Positions 1-8,435 of a DNA stretch of 56,126 bases are shown in pieces. How positions within the stretch are numbered: position 1 is the first letter of the stretch; the number at the start of each line of letters is the position of its first letter. The notes below the pieces were generated by a model. The model was not told where the DNA came from, searched no databases, and saw only the letters and a list, made by a program, of their open reading frames with translations. Made by a program: the position numbers and the translations under genes. Source of the DNA: Parabacteroides distasonis (lineage in GTDB: Bacteria; Bacteroidota; Bacteroidia; Bacteroidales; Tannerellaceae); the NCBI GenBank assembly GCA_015060925.1, contig SUXM01000018.1, positions 1-56,126 on the forward strand, given 5' to 3'.

Positions 1-1
1 C

Positions 2-994
2 GGATATTGTTCCAAATACTGTCCGGTTACTAAAAAAGGGGTAAAGACCAGAATCGGTTGTGTCGCTATAGGGATGGGACAAGCAATGACCGTTTTTCAA
101 CACCCTGCCCGCCCGAAGGGATACAAACTTTATGGGACAGAAGATGTGGGAACAATTGAACTGAATTTTGATGAAGAACCGGCTTATAATTGGGAAAATA
201 TATTATCCGGAGCAAATGCCAATGATGAGGCTGCCCGTTTTCTTTACCATTGTGGTGTATCATTAAAGATGATGTTTGGTGCTGATTTTTCAGGAGCTTA
301 TTCAAGCTATATACCGGATGCTTTGGTAAAACATTTTTCTTATTCATCTGATTCTATCAGATATTTAATGATGAACTATAAAACAGAAGAAGGTCTTTGG
401 AGTGGGTATGATCTTAAAACTTGGAAGGATCTCATTGTAAATGAGTTAAAACAGAAACGTCCTGTTATTTATGTAATATATAATTTATTTCATGTGATTA
501 ATATAGATGGTTATGATGGAGTGGATGCTTTCCATTATAATTGGGGTTGGGGTGGTGTATCTAATATGTATTATACATTTGAAAGTGAAATAGGTACGGA
601 AAGAGAAATACTTAATGATGAAATGATTATCGGATTAGTTCCCGATACGCAGTCTTCCACCGATATTCAATCGGTAGCTCAATCTTTAGAAGCCCCGCTT
701 CAGGTGGTGGGTTCTCTACTTCGTTTGAAATCCCCGGAAAAGGGTATCTGTCGGGTGTATGATTTATCGGGGACATTGCTTCAAACTGCTCCGGTGGTGG
801 CAGGAGATAATGAAATTCCTTTAAAAACCAAAGGACTTTGTATCCTCTCTGTCGATTGCAACGGCAAAGTAGCCTCCCACAAAATCCATGTGAAAGGAGT
901 AAATAAAACGAAATACCTTCTTGGGTTACGGATAAAGGATTTATTTGTCAAATGGATTTGGAGTATTATCTTTGAAGTCGCTATGAGAATATAA
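2..994 (+). CDS. C10 (streptopain-type) cysteine protease with T9SS-like C-terminal domain, 5' partial
   Basis: The reading frame is open from base 2, so the N-terminus lies outside the window. The frame begins with the C10 nucleophile region: the motif GCVAIGMGQAM has its Cys at bases 59-61. The catalytic His is in LFHVINIDGYDG (bases 491-493) and is followed by the family motif NWGWGG. The family (SpeB, interpain) comprises secreted papain-fold proteases. The segment from about base 715 to 900 (VYDLSG, then KGLCILSVDCNGKVASHKIHVK) resembles a type A type IX secretion sorting domain, so export by T9SS and cell-surface attachment are inferred. Such domains normally end the protein, but here about 30 hydrophobic residues follow. 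Deleting one G near 906-907 would give a stop straight after HVKE, so a small frameshift is possible. The stop lies 14 bases before recG. Confidence 0.85.
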   Translation, partial: GYCSKYCPVTKKGVKTRIGCVAIGMGQAMTVFQHPARPKGYKLYGTEDVGTIELNFDEEPAYNWENILSGANANDEAARFLYHCGVSLKMMFGADFSGAYSSYIPDALVKHFSYSSDSIRYLMMNYKTEEGLWSGYDLKTWKDLIVNELKQKRPVIYVIYNLFHVINIDGYDGVDAFHYNWGWGGVSNMYYTFESEIGTEREILNDEMIIGLVPDTQSSTDIQSVAQSLEAPLQVVGSLLRLKSPEKGICRVYDLSGTLLQTAPVVAGDNEIPLKTKGLCILSVDCNGKVASHKIHVKGVNKTKYLLGLRIKDLFVKWIWSIIFEVAMRI

Positions 995-1008
995 ATTCTT
1001 TGTTTGTT

Positions 1009-3105
1009 ATGCTTGAACTTGATAAACGGTCTATTATGTATCTGCCGGGTGTAGGCCCTAAGAAAGCAGAAATTTTACGTAAGGAGATAGATGTATCTTC
1101 TTATGAAGATCTGTTGTATTATTTCCCGTATAAATACATTGATCGTAGCCGTTTTTATAAGGTGGCAGAGATAAATGGGGATATGCCTTATATTCAATTG
1201 AGAGGTCGGATCCTGTTTTTTGATACGTTGGGGGAGGGACGAACCAGGCGGTTAATAGGTAAATTTACGGATGGGACAGGTACGATTGATTTGGTTTGGT
1301 TTAAGGGAATCAGTTATGTGACTGAGAAGATCAAAGTGGGTGTGGATTATATTGTTTTTGGGAAACCTACGGAGTTTGGTCATATTTACAATATGGCACA
1401 TCCGGATATTGATCCGATAGACCAGGTAGATCAAGTGGCTAATGGATTGACCCCTTTTTATTCGACTACAGAAAGAATGAAAAAGGCTTTTCTTAATTCC
1501 CGGGCGATACAAAATTTGCAATATAGTTTACTGAGTAGTTTAAATTGGATGTTACCGGAAACTCTTCCGGATTATTTGTTGAATCGGGTTCAGATGATGC
1601 CTTTCCAAGAGGCAGTCCGGAATATCCATTTCCCGGAATCGGTTGATAAGTTGCGGAAAGCACAACTACGTTTGAAGTTTGACGAGCTGTTTTTTATTCA
1701 GTTAAATATACTTCGCACGGCTAATTTAAGAAAGATGAAATTGAAAGGAATTGTGTTCCCTTCTGTCGGGGATACGTTTAATACTTTCTATAAAGAATAT
1801 CTGCCTTTTGAATTGACCAACGCACAAAAACGGGTTGTGCGTGAGATTCGAGCCGATATGGGGAGTGGCCACCAGATGAATCGTTTGTTGCAAGGTGATG
1901 TGGGAAGTGGAAAAACTTTGGTCGCATTACTTGCCATGCTTTTGGCAGTGGATAACCATTGCCAAGCGTGCATGATGGCTCCTACTGAGATTTTGGCTAA
2001 CCAGCATTATGTTACCGTGATGGGTTTTCTGAAAGATATGGATATCCGGGTGGCTTTGTTGACTGGTTCGACCAAGAAGAGAGAGCGTAGTCAGATACTA
2101 CCGGCTATAGCCAATGGGGAGATTCAGATAGTTATAGGTACGCATGCCTTAATAGAGGAAACCGTTATGTTTGCATCTCTTGGTTTGGCGATTATAGACG
2201 AACAGCATCGTTTTGGAGTGGAGCAACGCTCACGTTTGTGGATGAAGAACAGAACTGTACCTCATGTGCTGGTAATGACAGCTACGCCAATTCCACGTAC
2301 ATTGGCGATGACTTTGTATGGTGATTTGGACGTTTCGGTGATTGATGAACTGCCTCCGGGGCGTAAACCTGTACAAACCGTTCATCGGTATGACAACAAA
2401 AAGGCACAGCTATATGATTTCCTGCGGAAAGAGATTCAATTAGGTAGGCAGGTTTATGTAGTGTATCCTTTGATAGAAGGAAGTGAAAAACTTGATTATA
2501 AAAATTTGGAAGAGGGTTTTGAAACCTTTAAAGAGGTCTTTCCTGAATACCGGGTTTGTATGGTTCATGGGAAAATGAAGGCTGCAGATAAAGAACAAGA
2601 GATGCAGAAATTTATTTCCGGTGAGGCACAAATTTTGATGGCGACAACAGTCATTGAGGTCGGAGTTAATGTCCCGAATGCTTCTGTTATGGTTATTGAA
2701 AGTGCCGAACGGTTTGGATTGTCTCAGTTACACCAACTTCGTGGACGGGTAGGGCGTGGAGCTGAACAATCTTATTGTATTCTTGTCTCCTCCTATAAAC
2801 TAAGTAATGAGACTCGCAAACGGTTAGAAATTATGGTTCATAGCAATAATGGTTTTGAGATTGCTGAAGCGGATTTGCGTTTACGAGGGCATGGTGATTT
2901 GGAAGGTACCCGTCAGAGCGGTGAAGGTATAGATCTTAAGATTGCAAATTTGGCGGCAGATGGGCAGATCTTGCAGTATGCACGAGATATGGCACGGGAT
3001 ATTTTGAACGAAGACCCCGAATTATTGTCTGAACCTAACCGTATATTGAACGAAAGGCTTAAAAATCTTTTCGCGAAGAAGGTAAACTGGGGTATGATTA
3101 GCTAA
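1009..3105 (+). CDS. recG: ATP-dependent DNA helicase RecG
   Basis: The 698-residue product has the full RecG layout. An N-terminal wedge/OB region includes an HhH-like LPGVGPKKAEIL near residue 12. The helicase core follows, with Walker A GDVGSGKT at about 296-303, the DEQH box at about 397-400, and the late motif HQLRGRVGRG. RecG remodels stalled replication forks and branches Holliday junctions in the cytoplasm. I chose ATG 1009 over an upstream in-frame TTG at 1000, because 698 residues and the MLELDKR start fit Bacteroidales RecG. It follows the C10 protease closely but has no functional tie to it. Confidence 0.97.
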   Translation: MLELDKRSIMYLPGVGPKKAEILRKEIDVSSYEDLLYYFPYKYIDRSRFYKVAEINGDMPYIQLRGRILFFDTLGEGRTRRLIGKFTDGTGTIDLVWFKGISYVTEKIKVGVDYIVFGKPTEFGHIYNMAHPDIDPIDQVDQVANGLTPFYSTTERMKKAFLNSRAIQNLQYSLLSSLNWMLPETLPDYLLNRVQMMPFQEAVRNIHFPESVDKLRKAQLRLKFDELFFIQLNILRTANLRKMKLKGIVFPSVGDTFNTFYKEYLPFELTNAQKRVVREIRADMGSGHQMNRLLQGDVGSGKTLVALLAMLLAVDNHCQACMMAPTEILANQHYVTVMGFLKDMDIRVALLTGSTKKRERSQILPAIANGEIQIVIGTHALIEETVMFASLGLAIIDEQHRFGVEQRSRLWMKNRTVPHVLVMTATPIPRTLAMTLYGDLDVSVIDELPPGRKPVQTVHRYDNKKAQLYDFLRKEIQLGRQVYVVYPLIEGSEKLDYKNLEEGFETFKEVFPEYRVCMVHGKMKAADKEQEMQKFISGEAQILMATTVIEVGVNVPNASVMVIESAERFGLSQLHQLRGRVGRGAEQSYCILVSSYKLSNETRKRLEIMVHSNNGFEIAEADLRLRGHGDLEGTRQSGEGIDLKIANLAADGQILQYARDMARDILNEDPELLSEPNRILNERLKNLFAKKVNWGMIS

Positions 3106-3273
3106 TATGTTGTAAAACATAGTAAGTGGTTAAGTTGTTGTTATTCAATAGAAATAGGTGCGTTATTTAGTTTGCTTTACTTTTCTTCTATATTTTTTTT
3201 CATAATGGATTTTGTCAACAGCATCAAAATCCCGAACTTTGACAAGGTTAATTAGATATTAAGGTATTCTGTG

Positions 3274-3296
3274 TCATGAAATACTTCATGATTTTT
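3274..3296 (+). terminator. weak hairpin plus T-run upstream of the M23 gene
   Basis: A 7-bp perfect stem (TCATGAA / TTCATGA) with a 4-base loop is followed by five T. It lies 20 bases before the next start codon and 170 bases after recG. It could end recG transcripts or sit in the leader of the next gene. The stem is AT-rich and short, so this is a weak call. The rest of the 210-base gap shows only a 6-bp hairpin at 3107-3122. Confidence 0.3.
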
Positions 3297-3315
3297 GTTT
3301 GAAATTAAAGATATA

Positions 3316-4545
3316 ATGAAGATACAAACAGCATTAATTATTTGTTGTACCACATTTTTAGCATCATTTATCGGGGTTAACGCTCAGAAAAGCAATGAAA
3401 CGCAGGGCCAGGTTGTGCTTATCAAGAAGATGGATCAGCAAACCACAGAGCTAATGGCTGGAAGGGTCGGTATTCGGAAGAATATGGAACTAAAGGAGTT
3501 GGCTGTGCTTGAAGAAAAGAAATTGTTGGCGGAAGAGGATCTAATGTTTCCTGCTGATGAGTTGTATGCTTCGCATTGGGAAAATAAGTGGGTAGACCCT
3601 TTTCAAGGGAAGGCGAGAGCTTTAATAACCTTTCCCGATTCCTTTCAGATCGATTGCTCATCTTTTGTTTATCCGATCGCGATCGATTCTATGGCGCGTG
3701 TGACCTCCAAATATGGCCCTCGCCGTCGTCGTATGCATAAAGGTATAGATTTGAAAGTGTTAAAAGGGGATACGATTCGCTCTGCTTTTGATGGGAAAGT
3801 GCGAATTAAGGCTTATGAACGAAGAGGTTATGGTTATTATGTTGTAATCCGCCATCCGAATGGATTGGAGACAATTTATGGTCATTTGTCCAAGATATTA
3901 GTACAAGAAAATCAAATTGTACGTGCTGGTGAAACGATTGGTTTGGGTGGAAATACGGGACGTTCGACAGGGTCTCACCTCCATTTTGAAACTCGTTTTT
4001 TAGGGCAGGCAATTAATCCGGCAGAGATTATTGATTTTGAGAATGGAGTCCCTCATCAAGATCAGTATGTGTTCCGTAATATTAAGATCAGAGGACGTAA
4101 AAGTAATATTTACACCTCCTCTACGAATCAGATGGTTTACCATCGTGTCAAATCTGGAGATACGCTGGGTAAGATTGCCCGAATGTATGGAACTTCTGTG
4201 GCTGAATTGTGTAGCTTGAATGGGATAAAGTCTACTTCTGTTTTGCGTGTAGGACAGTCAATCCGTTGTAGTGCAGGTATAGAAGTTGCAACTCCTGCTA
4301 AGAAGAGCAAGTCCAAAGTATCGCCAGCCAAAACAATAAAAGTAAAAGCGGATGCTGCAGCTGTCGCTTCTGTTTCCCAAGAAGCGAATACGGCAAGTAA
4401 GCCTGTATATCATCGGGTGAAGTCGGGTGATACATTAGGGGCTATTGCTTCAAAATATGGAACGACTGTAGAAAAACTTTGTGAACTGAACGGGATTAAA
4501 AGGACTACCATTTTACGATTAGGACGTTCACTTCGCTGTTCATAA
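3316..4545 (+). CDS. M23-family peptidoglycan endopeptidase with two LysM domains
   Basis: The 409-residue exported protein has a signal peptide at about 1-23 (ending VNAQ), a linker, and an M23 (lysostaphin/LytM) domain at about 128-240. The zinc ligands are H141 and D145 (HKGIDL) and H223 (SHLHFE), so the site looks catalytically intact. Two near-identical LysM repeats follow at about 274-318 and 364-408 (VYHRVKSGDTLG), separated by a Lys/Ala-rich linker. It should bind peptidoglycan glycan through LysM and cut peptide cross-links in the periplasm, in cell-wall growth or daughter-cell separation. ATG 3316 is preferred to the in-frame TTG 3295 because it opens directly into the signal peptide. 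A terminator follows, so it is probably transcribed alone. Confidence 0.93.
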   Translation: MKIQTALIICCTTFLASFIGVNAQKSNETQGQVVLIKKMDQQTTELMAGRVGIRKNMELKELAVLEEKKLLAEEDLMFPADELYASHWENKWVDPFQGKARALITFPDSFQIDCSSFVYPIAIDSMARVTSKYGPRRRRMHKGIDLKVLKGDTIRSAFDGKVRIKAYERRGYGYYVVIRHPNGLETIYGHLSKILVQENQIVRAGETIGLGGNTGRSTGSHLHFETRFLGQAINPAEIIDFENGVPHQDQYVFRNIKIRGRKSNIYTSSTNQMVYHRVKSGDTLGKIARMYGTSVAELCSLNGIKSTSVLRVGQSIRCSAGIEVATPAKKSKSKVSPAKTIKVKADAAAVASVSQEANTASKPVYHRVKSGDTLGAIASKYGTTVEKLCELNGIKRTTILRLGRSLRCS

Positions 4546-4568
4546 TAATATTTTAATGTGATATTAGT

Positions 4569-4599
4569 AAAGCCGGCTGTTTTTATAGTCGGCTTTTTT
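4569..4599 (+). terminator. intrinsic terminator after the M23 gene
   Basis: AAGCCGGCT pairs with AGTCGGCTT (one G-U pair) around an 8-base loop, followed by a run of T. Confidence 0.9.
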
Positions 4600-4617
4600 A
4601 TTCTTATGGATTTTATG

Positions 4618-4625
4618 TATATTTG
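4618..4625 (+). promoter_or_regulatory. Bacteroidetes -7 box upstream of the DUF1599 gene
   Basis: TATATTTG matches TAnnTTTG and lies 25 bases before the start codon. The region where a -33 box should be is the T-run of the preceding terminator, with no exact TTTG. Confidence 0.55.
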
Positions 4626-4650
4626 TACCTATGTAAAATCATAAGAACTT

Positions 4651-5196
4651 ATGGCAAATACGAAGGAACAATTTGATAAAGTCATTGCGCTGTGTCGTGA
4701 ATTATTTGGTAAGAAATTGGAAGACTACGGTCCCTCATGGCGTATAATGCGTCCACAATCGATAACCGATCAGATTTTTATTAAAGCCAATCGGATTCGC
4801 AGCCTTGAAATAAAAGGGGTAAGTATGGTCAATGAGGGTATCCGCCCAGAATTCATGGCAATAGTGAATTATGGAGTCATTGGTTTGATTCAATTAGCTA
4901 AGGGTTTTGCTGATACGACTGATATTAGTAAAGAAGAAGCATTGGCTTTATATGATAAATATATAACAGAGACAAAAGAACTAATGTATGCAAAGAACCA
5001 TGATTATGATGAGGCATGGAGAGGAATGCGAATAAGTTCTTATACCGATTTGATATTGATGAAATTGTATCGAACCAAACAAATTGAAAGCCATGATGGG
5101 AAAACGCTTGTTTCTGAGGGAGTAGATGCAAACTATATGGATATGATTAATTATGCTCTGTTTGGCTTGATTAAGCTTGAGTTTGGTGATGAATGA
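4651..5196 (+). CDS. DUF1599 (Nmad1-like) protein with tandem duplication
   Basis: This is a 181-residue soluble protein. Two halves (about 10-84 and 100-178) are recognisable copies of one another: each has a DYxxxW motif, a run like SITDQIFIKANRIRSLE / SYTDLILMKLYRTKQIE, then V-EG-x-x-x-MxxINYxxxGLI-L. The DUF1599 family has no firm biochemical role known to me. It has been grouped with nucleotide-modification-associated domains, so a nucleotide substrate is only a guess. Its stop overlaps the start of the DoxX gene by 8 bases, indicating one transcript with DoxX and perhaps tpiA, SPOR and folE. Confidence 0.85.
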   Translation: MANTKEQFDKVIALCRELFGKKLEDYGPSWRIMRPQSITDQIFIKANRIRSLEIKGVSMVNEGIRPEFMAIVNYGVIGLIQLAKGFADTTDISKEEALALYDKYITETKELMYAKNHDYDEAWRGMRISSYTDLILMKLYRTKQIESHDGKTLVSEGVDANYMDMINYALFGLIKLEFGDE

Positions 5197-6466
5197 AATA
5201 AAAAAAGATACAATTATAAAGATTATAACTGAGTTTTGCCGTCTGTTGATAGGAGTAGTGTTTATCTTCTCCGGTTTTGTTAAGGCGGTGGATCCAATGG
5301 GTGGGGCCATTAAGATTAGTGAATATCTGACCTCTTTTGGTTTGGAAAGCCTGGAGGCTTTTTCTGTTTTGATCTCATTTAATCTTTCTGCTATTGAGTT
5401 TACGTTGGGAGTGTGTATGCTTTTAGGGGCATATCGGAGATATACAGCTTTTTTTGCTCTTCTTTTTATGGCATTTATGACTCCTCTTACTTTATATTTG
5501 GCTCTCTTTGATCCGGTATCAGATTGTGGATGTTTTGGTGATGCTTTAATCCTTAGTAATTGGGAAACGTTCTTTAAGAATGTGGCTCTTCTTGTTGCTA
5601 CAATTATTACCTTTAGTTATAATCAACGTTTGTTGCCTTTTTATACTTATAGGGTCTATTGGTTTGTCGCTTTATATGCGTATCTTATATCATCAGGTTT
5701 TGCTTATTATAATTATAATCATTTACCTGTCATTGATTTCAGACCTTATAAAATTGGAGCAAATATTTCTCAGTTGATGGAAATACCGGAAGGGGCTCCG
5801 GAAGATGAATATAAATATTCTTTTGTTTATGAGAAGGAGGGAATAAAAAAGGAATTCTCTTTGGAGGATTATCCTGCAAATGATAGCAGCTGGATTTTTG
5901 TGGAGTCAAAATCTGAATTGGTGAAAAAAGGTTACCAACCGTTGGTGAGTGATTTTTCTCTGTATGATTTAGATGGAGAAGATGTGACGGTTTCTCTTCT
6001 TAATGAACAGGAGTTGGTTCTCTTATTGATTGCTCCTAAATTGGAAGATGCAGATGATGAGCAGATGGATGCTATAAATGATATGTATGATTATGCTTTG
6101 GAAAAGAAGATTCCTTTTTATTGTGTAACGGGTTCTTCTTTGGATGCTATGGATTATTGGCAGATACATACAGGAGCGGAATATCCTTTCTTGATGGCAG
6201 ATGAAGTGTTGCTTAAGACGATAATTCGTTCTAATCCTGGATTAGTATTATTAGAAAAGGGCACTATTCGAGAAAAATGGCATTATCATGATATCCCGGC
6301 AGAAGAGCAAATAGAAGGTGAAATTATGCGATGTTTGGATGGAAATCATATAAAAAGTAAAGAAGATGGTTTCCTTGTGTCCAACTTATTAACTTTTGCA
6401 GTACCTTTGCTGTTGGTTTGGATTTATGATTGGATTCGTTTCAAACGCAGGCGTAAAGAAGAATAA
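5189..6466 (+). CDS. DoxX/MauE-type membrane protein with C-terminal thioredoxin-like domain
   Basis: The 425-residue product has an N-terminal DoxX/MauE block of four membrane helices (about 13-150), ending in the motif DCGCFGD (C113, C115) typical of MauE-like proteins. A periplasmic region at about 250-385 has a thioredoxin-like outline (VSDFSLYDLDGEDVTVSLL, later YPFLMAD, GLVLLEKGTIREKW) but no CxxC. A final membrane helix at about 393-415 precedes a basic tail. MauE-like proteins are linked to disulfide handling and protein maturation, so a redox or quinone-linked role is inference. The start is ATG 5189, overlapping DUF1599; a TTG at 5177 is less likely. tpiA follows after 29 bases. Confidence 0.82.
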   Translation: MNEIKKDTIIKIITEFCRLLIGVVFIFSGFVKAVDPMGGAIKISEYLTSFGLESLEAFSVLISFNLSAIEFTLGVCMLLGAYRRYTAFFALLFMAFMTPLTLYLALFDPVSDCGCFGDALILSNWETFFKNVALLVATIITFSYNQRLLPFYTYRVYWFVALYAYLISSGFAYYNYNHLPVIDFRPYKIGANISQLMEIPEGAPEDEYKYSFVYEKEGIKKEFSLEDYPANDSSWIFVESKSELVKKGYQPLVSDFSLYDLDGEDVTVSLLNEQELVLLLIAPKLEDADDEQMDAINDMYDYALEKKIPFYCVTGSSLDAMDYWQIHTGAEYPFLMADEVLLKTIIRSNPGLVLLEKGTIREKWHYHDIPAEEQIEGEIMRCLDGNHIKSKEDGFLVSNLLTFAVPLLLVWIYDWIRFKRRRKEE

Positions 6467-6495
6467 CATTTATTATATAATTAAATTATTAAGTC

Positions 6496-7257
6496 ATGAG
6501 AAAGAATATGGTTGCAGGAAACTGGAAGATGAACACTACTCTTTCAGAAGGTCTTGCTTTAGCAAAAGGTTTAGACGAAGCTCTTAAAGGTAAAACTCCT
6601 AATTGTGACGTAGTTATTGGTACTCCGTTTACTCATTTGGCAAGTGTGGCTGCTGCTATTGACACTAATAAGATTGGTGTAGCTGCAGAAAACTGTGCAG
6701 ATAAGGAAAAAGGTGCTTATACAGGTGAAGTATCTGCTGCTATGGTTGCCTCTACAGGTGCTAAATATGTTATCTTAGGTCATTCTGAAAGACGTGCATA
6801 TTATGGTGAAACACCTGAAATCTTGAAAACAAAAGTTGAGTTGGCTTTGGCTAATGGTTTGACTCCGATTTTCTGTATTGGTGAGGTTTTGGAAGAAAGA
6901 GAAGCAGGAAAACATTTTGAAGTAGTGGATGCTCAAGTTCAGGGTTCTTTATTTGATTTGTCTGCTGAAGATTTTGCTAAGATTGTTTTAGCTTATGAAC
7001 CAGTATGGGCTATTGGTACAGGTAAAACTGCAACAGCTGAACAAGCTGAAGAAATCCATGCTCATATTCGTGCTACTTTGGCTGCTAAATATGGTGAAGA
7101 AATAGCTGAAAACTGCACTATCCTTTACGGTGGTAGCTGTAATGCTGGTAATGCAAAAGAATTGTTCTCTAAACCAAATGTAGATGGAGGTTTGATTGGT
7201 GGTGCATCTTTGGCTGTTGACAAATTCATGCCTATTATCGAAGCTTTTGATAAATAA
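6496..7257 (+). CDS. tpiA: triosephosphate isomerase
   Basis: The 253-residue enzyme interconverts dihydroxyacetone phosphate and glyceraldehyde-3-phosphate in glycolysis. The active-site residues are all present: N9 and K11 in GNWKMN, the electrophile H96 in HSERR, and the base E168 in [11 protein letters not shown]. The phosphate-binding GGSCNAGN and GLIGGASL segments follow. Length is normal for the family. It sits between the DoxX gene and a terminator-like hairpin. Its codon use is smoother than that of its neighbours (GCT, GGT and GAA are frequent), as expected for a highly expressed gene. Confidence 0.98.
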   Translation: MRKNMVAGNWKMNTTLSEGLALAKGLDEALKGKTPNCDVVIGTPFTHLASVAAAIDTNKIGVAAENCADKEKGAYTGEVSAAMVASTGAKYVILGHSERRAYYGETPEILKTKVELALANGLTPIFCIGEVLEEREAGKHFEVVDAQVQGSLFDLSAEDFAKIVLAYEPVWAIGTGKTATAEQAEEIHAHIRATLAAKYGEEIAENCTILYGGSCNAGNAKELFSKPNVDGGLIGGASLAVDKFMPIIEAFDK

Positions 7258-7266
7258 TTAAATAAA

Positions 7267-7296
7267 AGAGGGTGGCTCTTGAGCTACCCTTTATTC
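7267..7296 (+). terminator. hairpin after tpiA
   Basis: AGGGTGGCTC pairs with GAGCTACCCT (one G-U pair) around a tight loop, followed by TTATTC. The T-run is imperfect, so partial read-through into the SPOR-folE pair is likely. Confidence 0.65.
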
Positions 7297-7305
7297 TAAA
7301 AAACT

Positions 7306-7809
7306 ATGAAGCATTTATCCGGTATCTTTTTATCCTTTTTATTTGGATTCTCTTCTTTATCGGCTCAGACAGTATTTGATAGACCCATAGAAACTATATT
7401 TGATACTTGGCAAAAGAAAGAGCCGGGAAAAGGGATAATAGTGGTTAATCAGCCAGAAGCTCTCCGTAAGATGGTCGGTAAACGTTTATTTGGTGAAGGA
7501 GTAGAGGTGACTGACAGTACTGCTTTTTTGAAGATACAAGGTTATCGTACGCAAGTCTTTTCTGGGAATAATCAACGTAAGTCAAAGGATGAGGCTTTTC
7601 AGAAAGAAAAAGAGATTAAAGAACTATTTCCGGACGTGCCGGCGTATGTGACTTATAATGCCCCTTTTTGGCGTTTACGTGTAGGAGATTTTCGTTCGCA
7701 TGAGGAAGCTTATCATATGCAACGTCTTTTGATGGAAGCTTTTCCTAAGTATAGTAAAGAAATGTATATTGTAAGGGAAGAGGTAAATATCCCATTGGAA
7801 TTAAAATGA
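7306..7809 (+). CDS. exported SPOR-domain protein
   Basis: The 167-residue protein has a signal peptide at about 1-20 (FSSLSAQ) and a C-terminal SPOR region at about 74-160, with [19 protein letters not shown] and [22 protein letters not shown] as the two halves of the fold. SPOR domains bind denuded glycan strands at septa, so a periplasmic role in division or wall remodelling is likely. Its stop overlaps the folE start as ATGA, so the two genes are translationally coupled although functionally unrelated. Confidence 0.88.
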   Translation: MKHLSGIFLSFLFGFSSLSAQTVFDRPIETIFDTWQKKEPGKGIIVVNQPEALRKMVGKRLFGEGVEVTDSTAFLKIQGYRTQVFSGNNQRKSKDEAFQKEKEIKELFPDVPAYVTYNAPFWRLRVGDFRSHEEAYHMQRLLMEAFPKYSKEMYIVREEVNIPLELK

Positions 7810-8399
7810 AAGAGATGGTAGAAGAAAGAGTTTTACAGGCTCGTGAAGAGTTGGCTGACCATTATAAATGTGTTATTGATTTGCTTGGTGAAGATGTGGA
7901 GCGTGAGGGTTTGTTGAAAACTCCGTATCGTGTAGCTAAAGCTATGCAGTTTTTGACGAAAGGTTATCAAGAAGATCCAGCGGCTGTACTTAGGAGTGCA
8001 ATGTTTCAAGAAGAGGATTATAAACAGATGGTTATTGTAAAAGATATCGATTTCTTCTCTTTATGTGAACATCATATGTTGCCTTTTTTTGGGAAAGCTC
8101 ATGTCGCTTATATCCCTAAGAAATATATTACAGGTTTAAGTAAGATTCCTCGTGTTGTTGATATTTTTGCCCGTCGTCTTCAGATTCAAGAACGTTTGAC
8201 GATGCAAATCAAGGATTGTATCCAGCAAACATTGGATCCATTAGGAGTAATGGTTGTTATTGAAGCACAACATATGTGTATGCAAATGCGTGGCGTAGAA
8301 AAGCAGAATTCATTAACAACCACTTCTGACTTTACTGGCTTTTTTCAACAGGCAAAGACGCGTGAAGAGTTTATGAATCTTATTAAGAATAATAGATAA
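7806..8399 (+). CDS. folE: GTP cyclohydrolase I
   Basis: The 197-residue enzyme converts GTP to 7,8-dihydroneopterin triphosphate, the first step of folate (and often queuosine) synthesis. The zinc ligands are C87 and H90 (in CEHH) and C158 (in QHMCMQMRG); H89 is the catalytic neighbour. The [23 protein letters not shown] and [11 protein letters not shown] segments are diagnostic. The start overlaps the SPOR stop. A strong terminator follows. Confidence 0.98.
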   Translation: MKEMVEERVLQAREELADHYKCVIDLLGEDVEREGLLKTPYRVAKAMQFLTKGYQEDPAAVLRSAMFQEEDYKQMVIVKDIDFFSLCEHHMLPFFGKAHVAYIPKKYITGLSKIPRVVDIFARRLQIQERLTMQIKDCIQQTLDPLGVMVVIEAQHMCMQMRGVEKQNSLTTTSDFTGFFQQAKTREEFMNLIKNNR

Positions 8400-8406
8400 A
8401 GATGTT

Positions 8407-8433
8407 AGCCGGAAGTTTTTCTCCGGCTTTTTG
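8407..8433 (+). terminator. intrinsic terminator after folE
   Basis: AGCCGGA pairs with TCCGGCT around an 8-base loop, then TTTTTGC. It lies between convergent genes; the - strand copy lacks a T-run. Confidence 0.9.
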
Positions 8434-8435
8434 CT

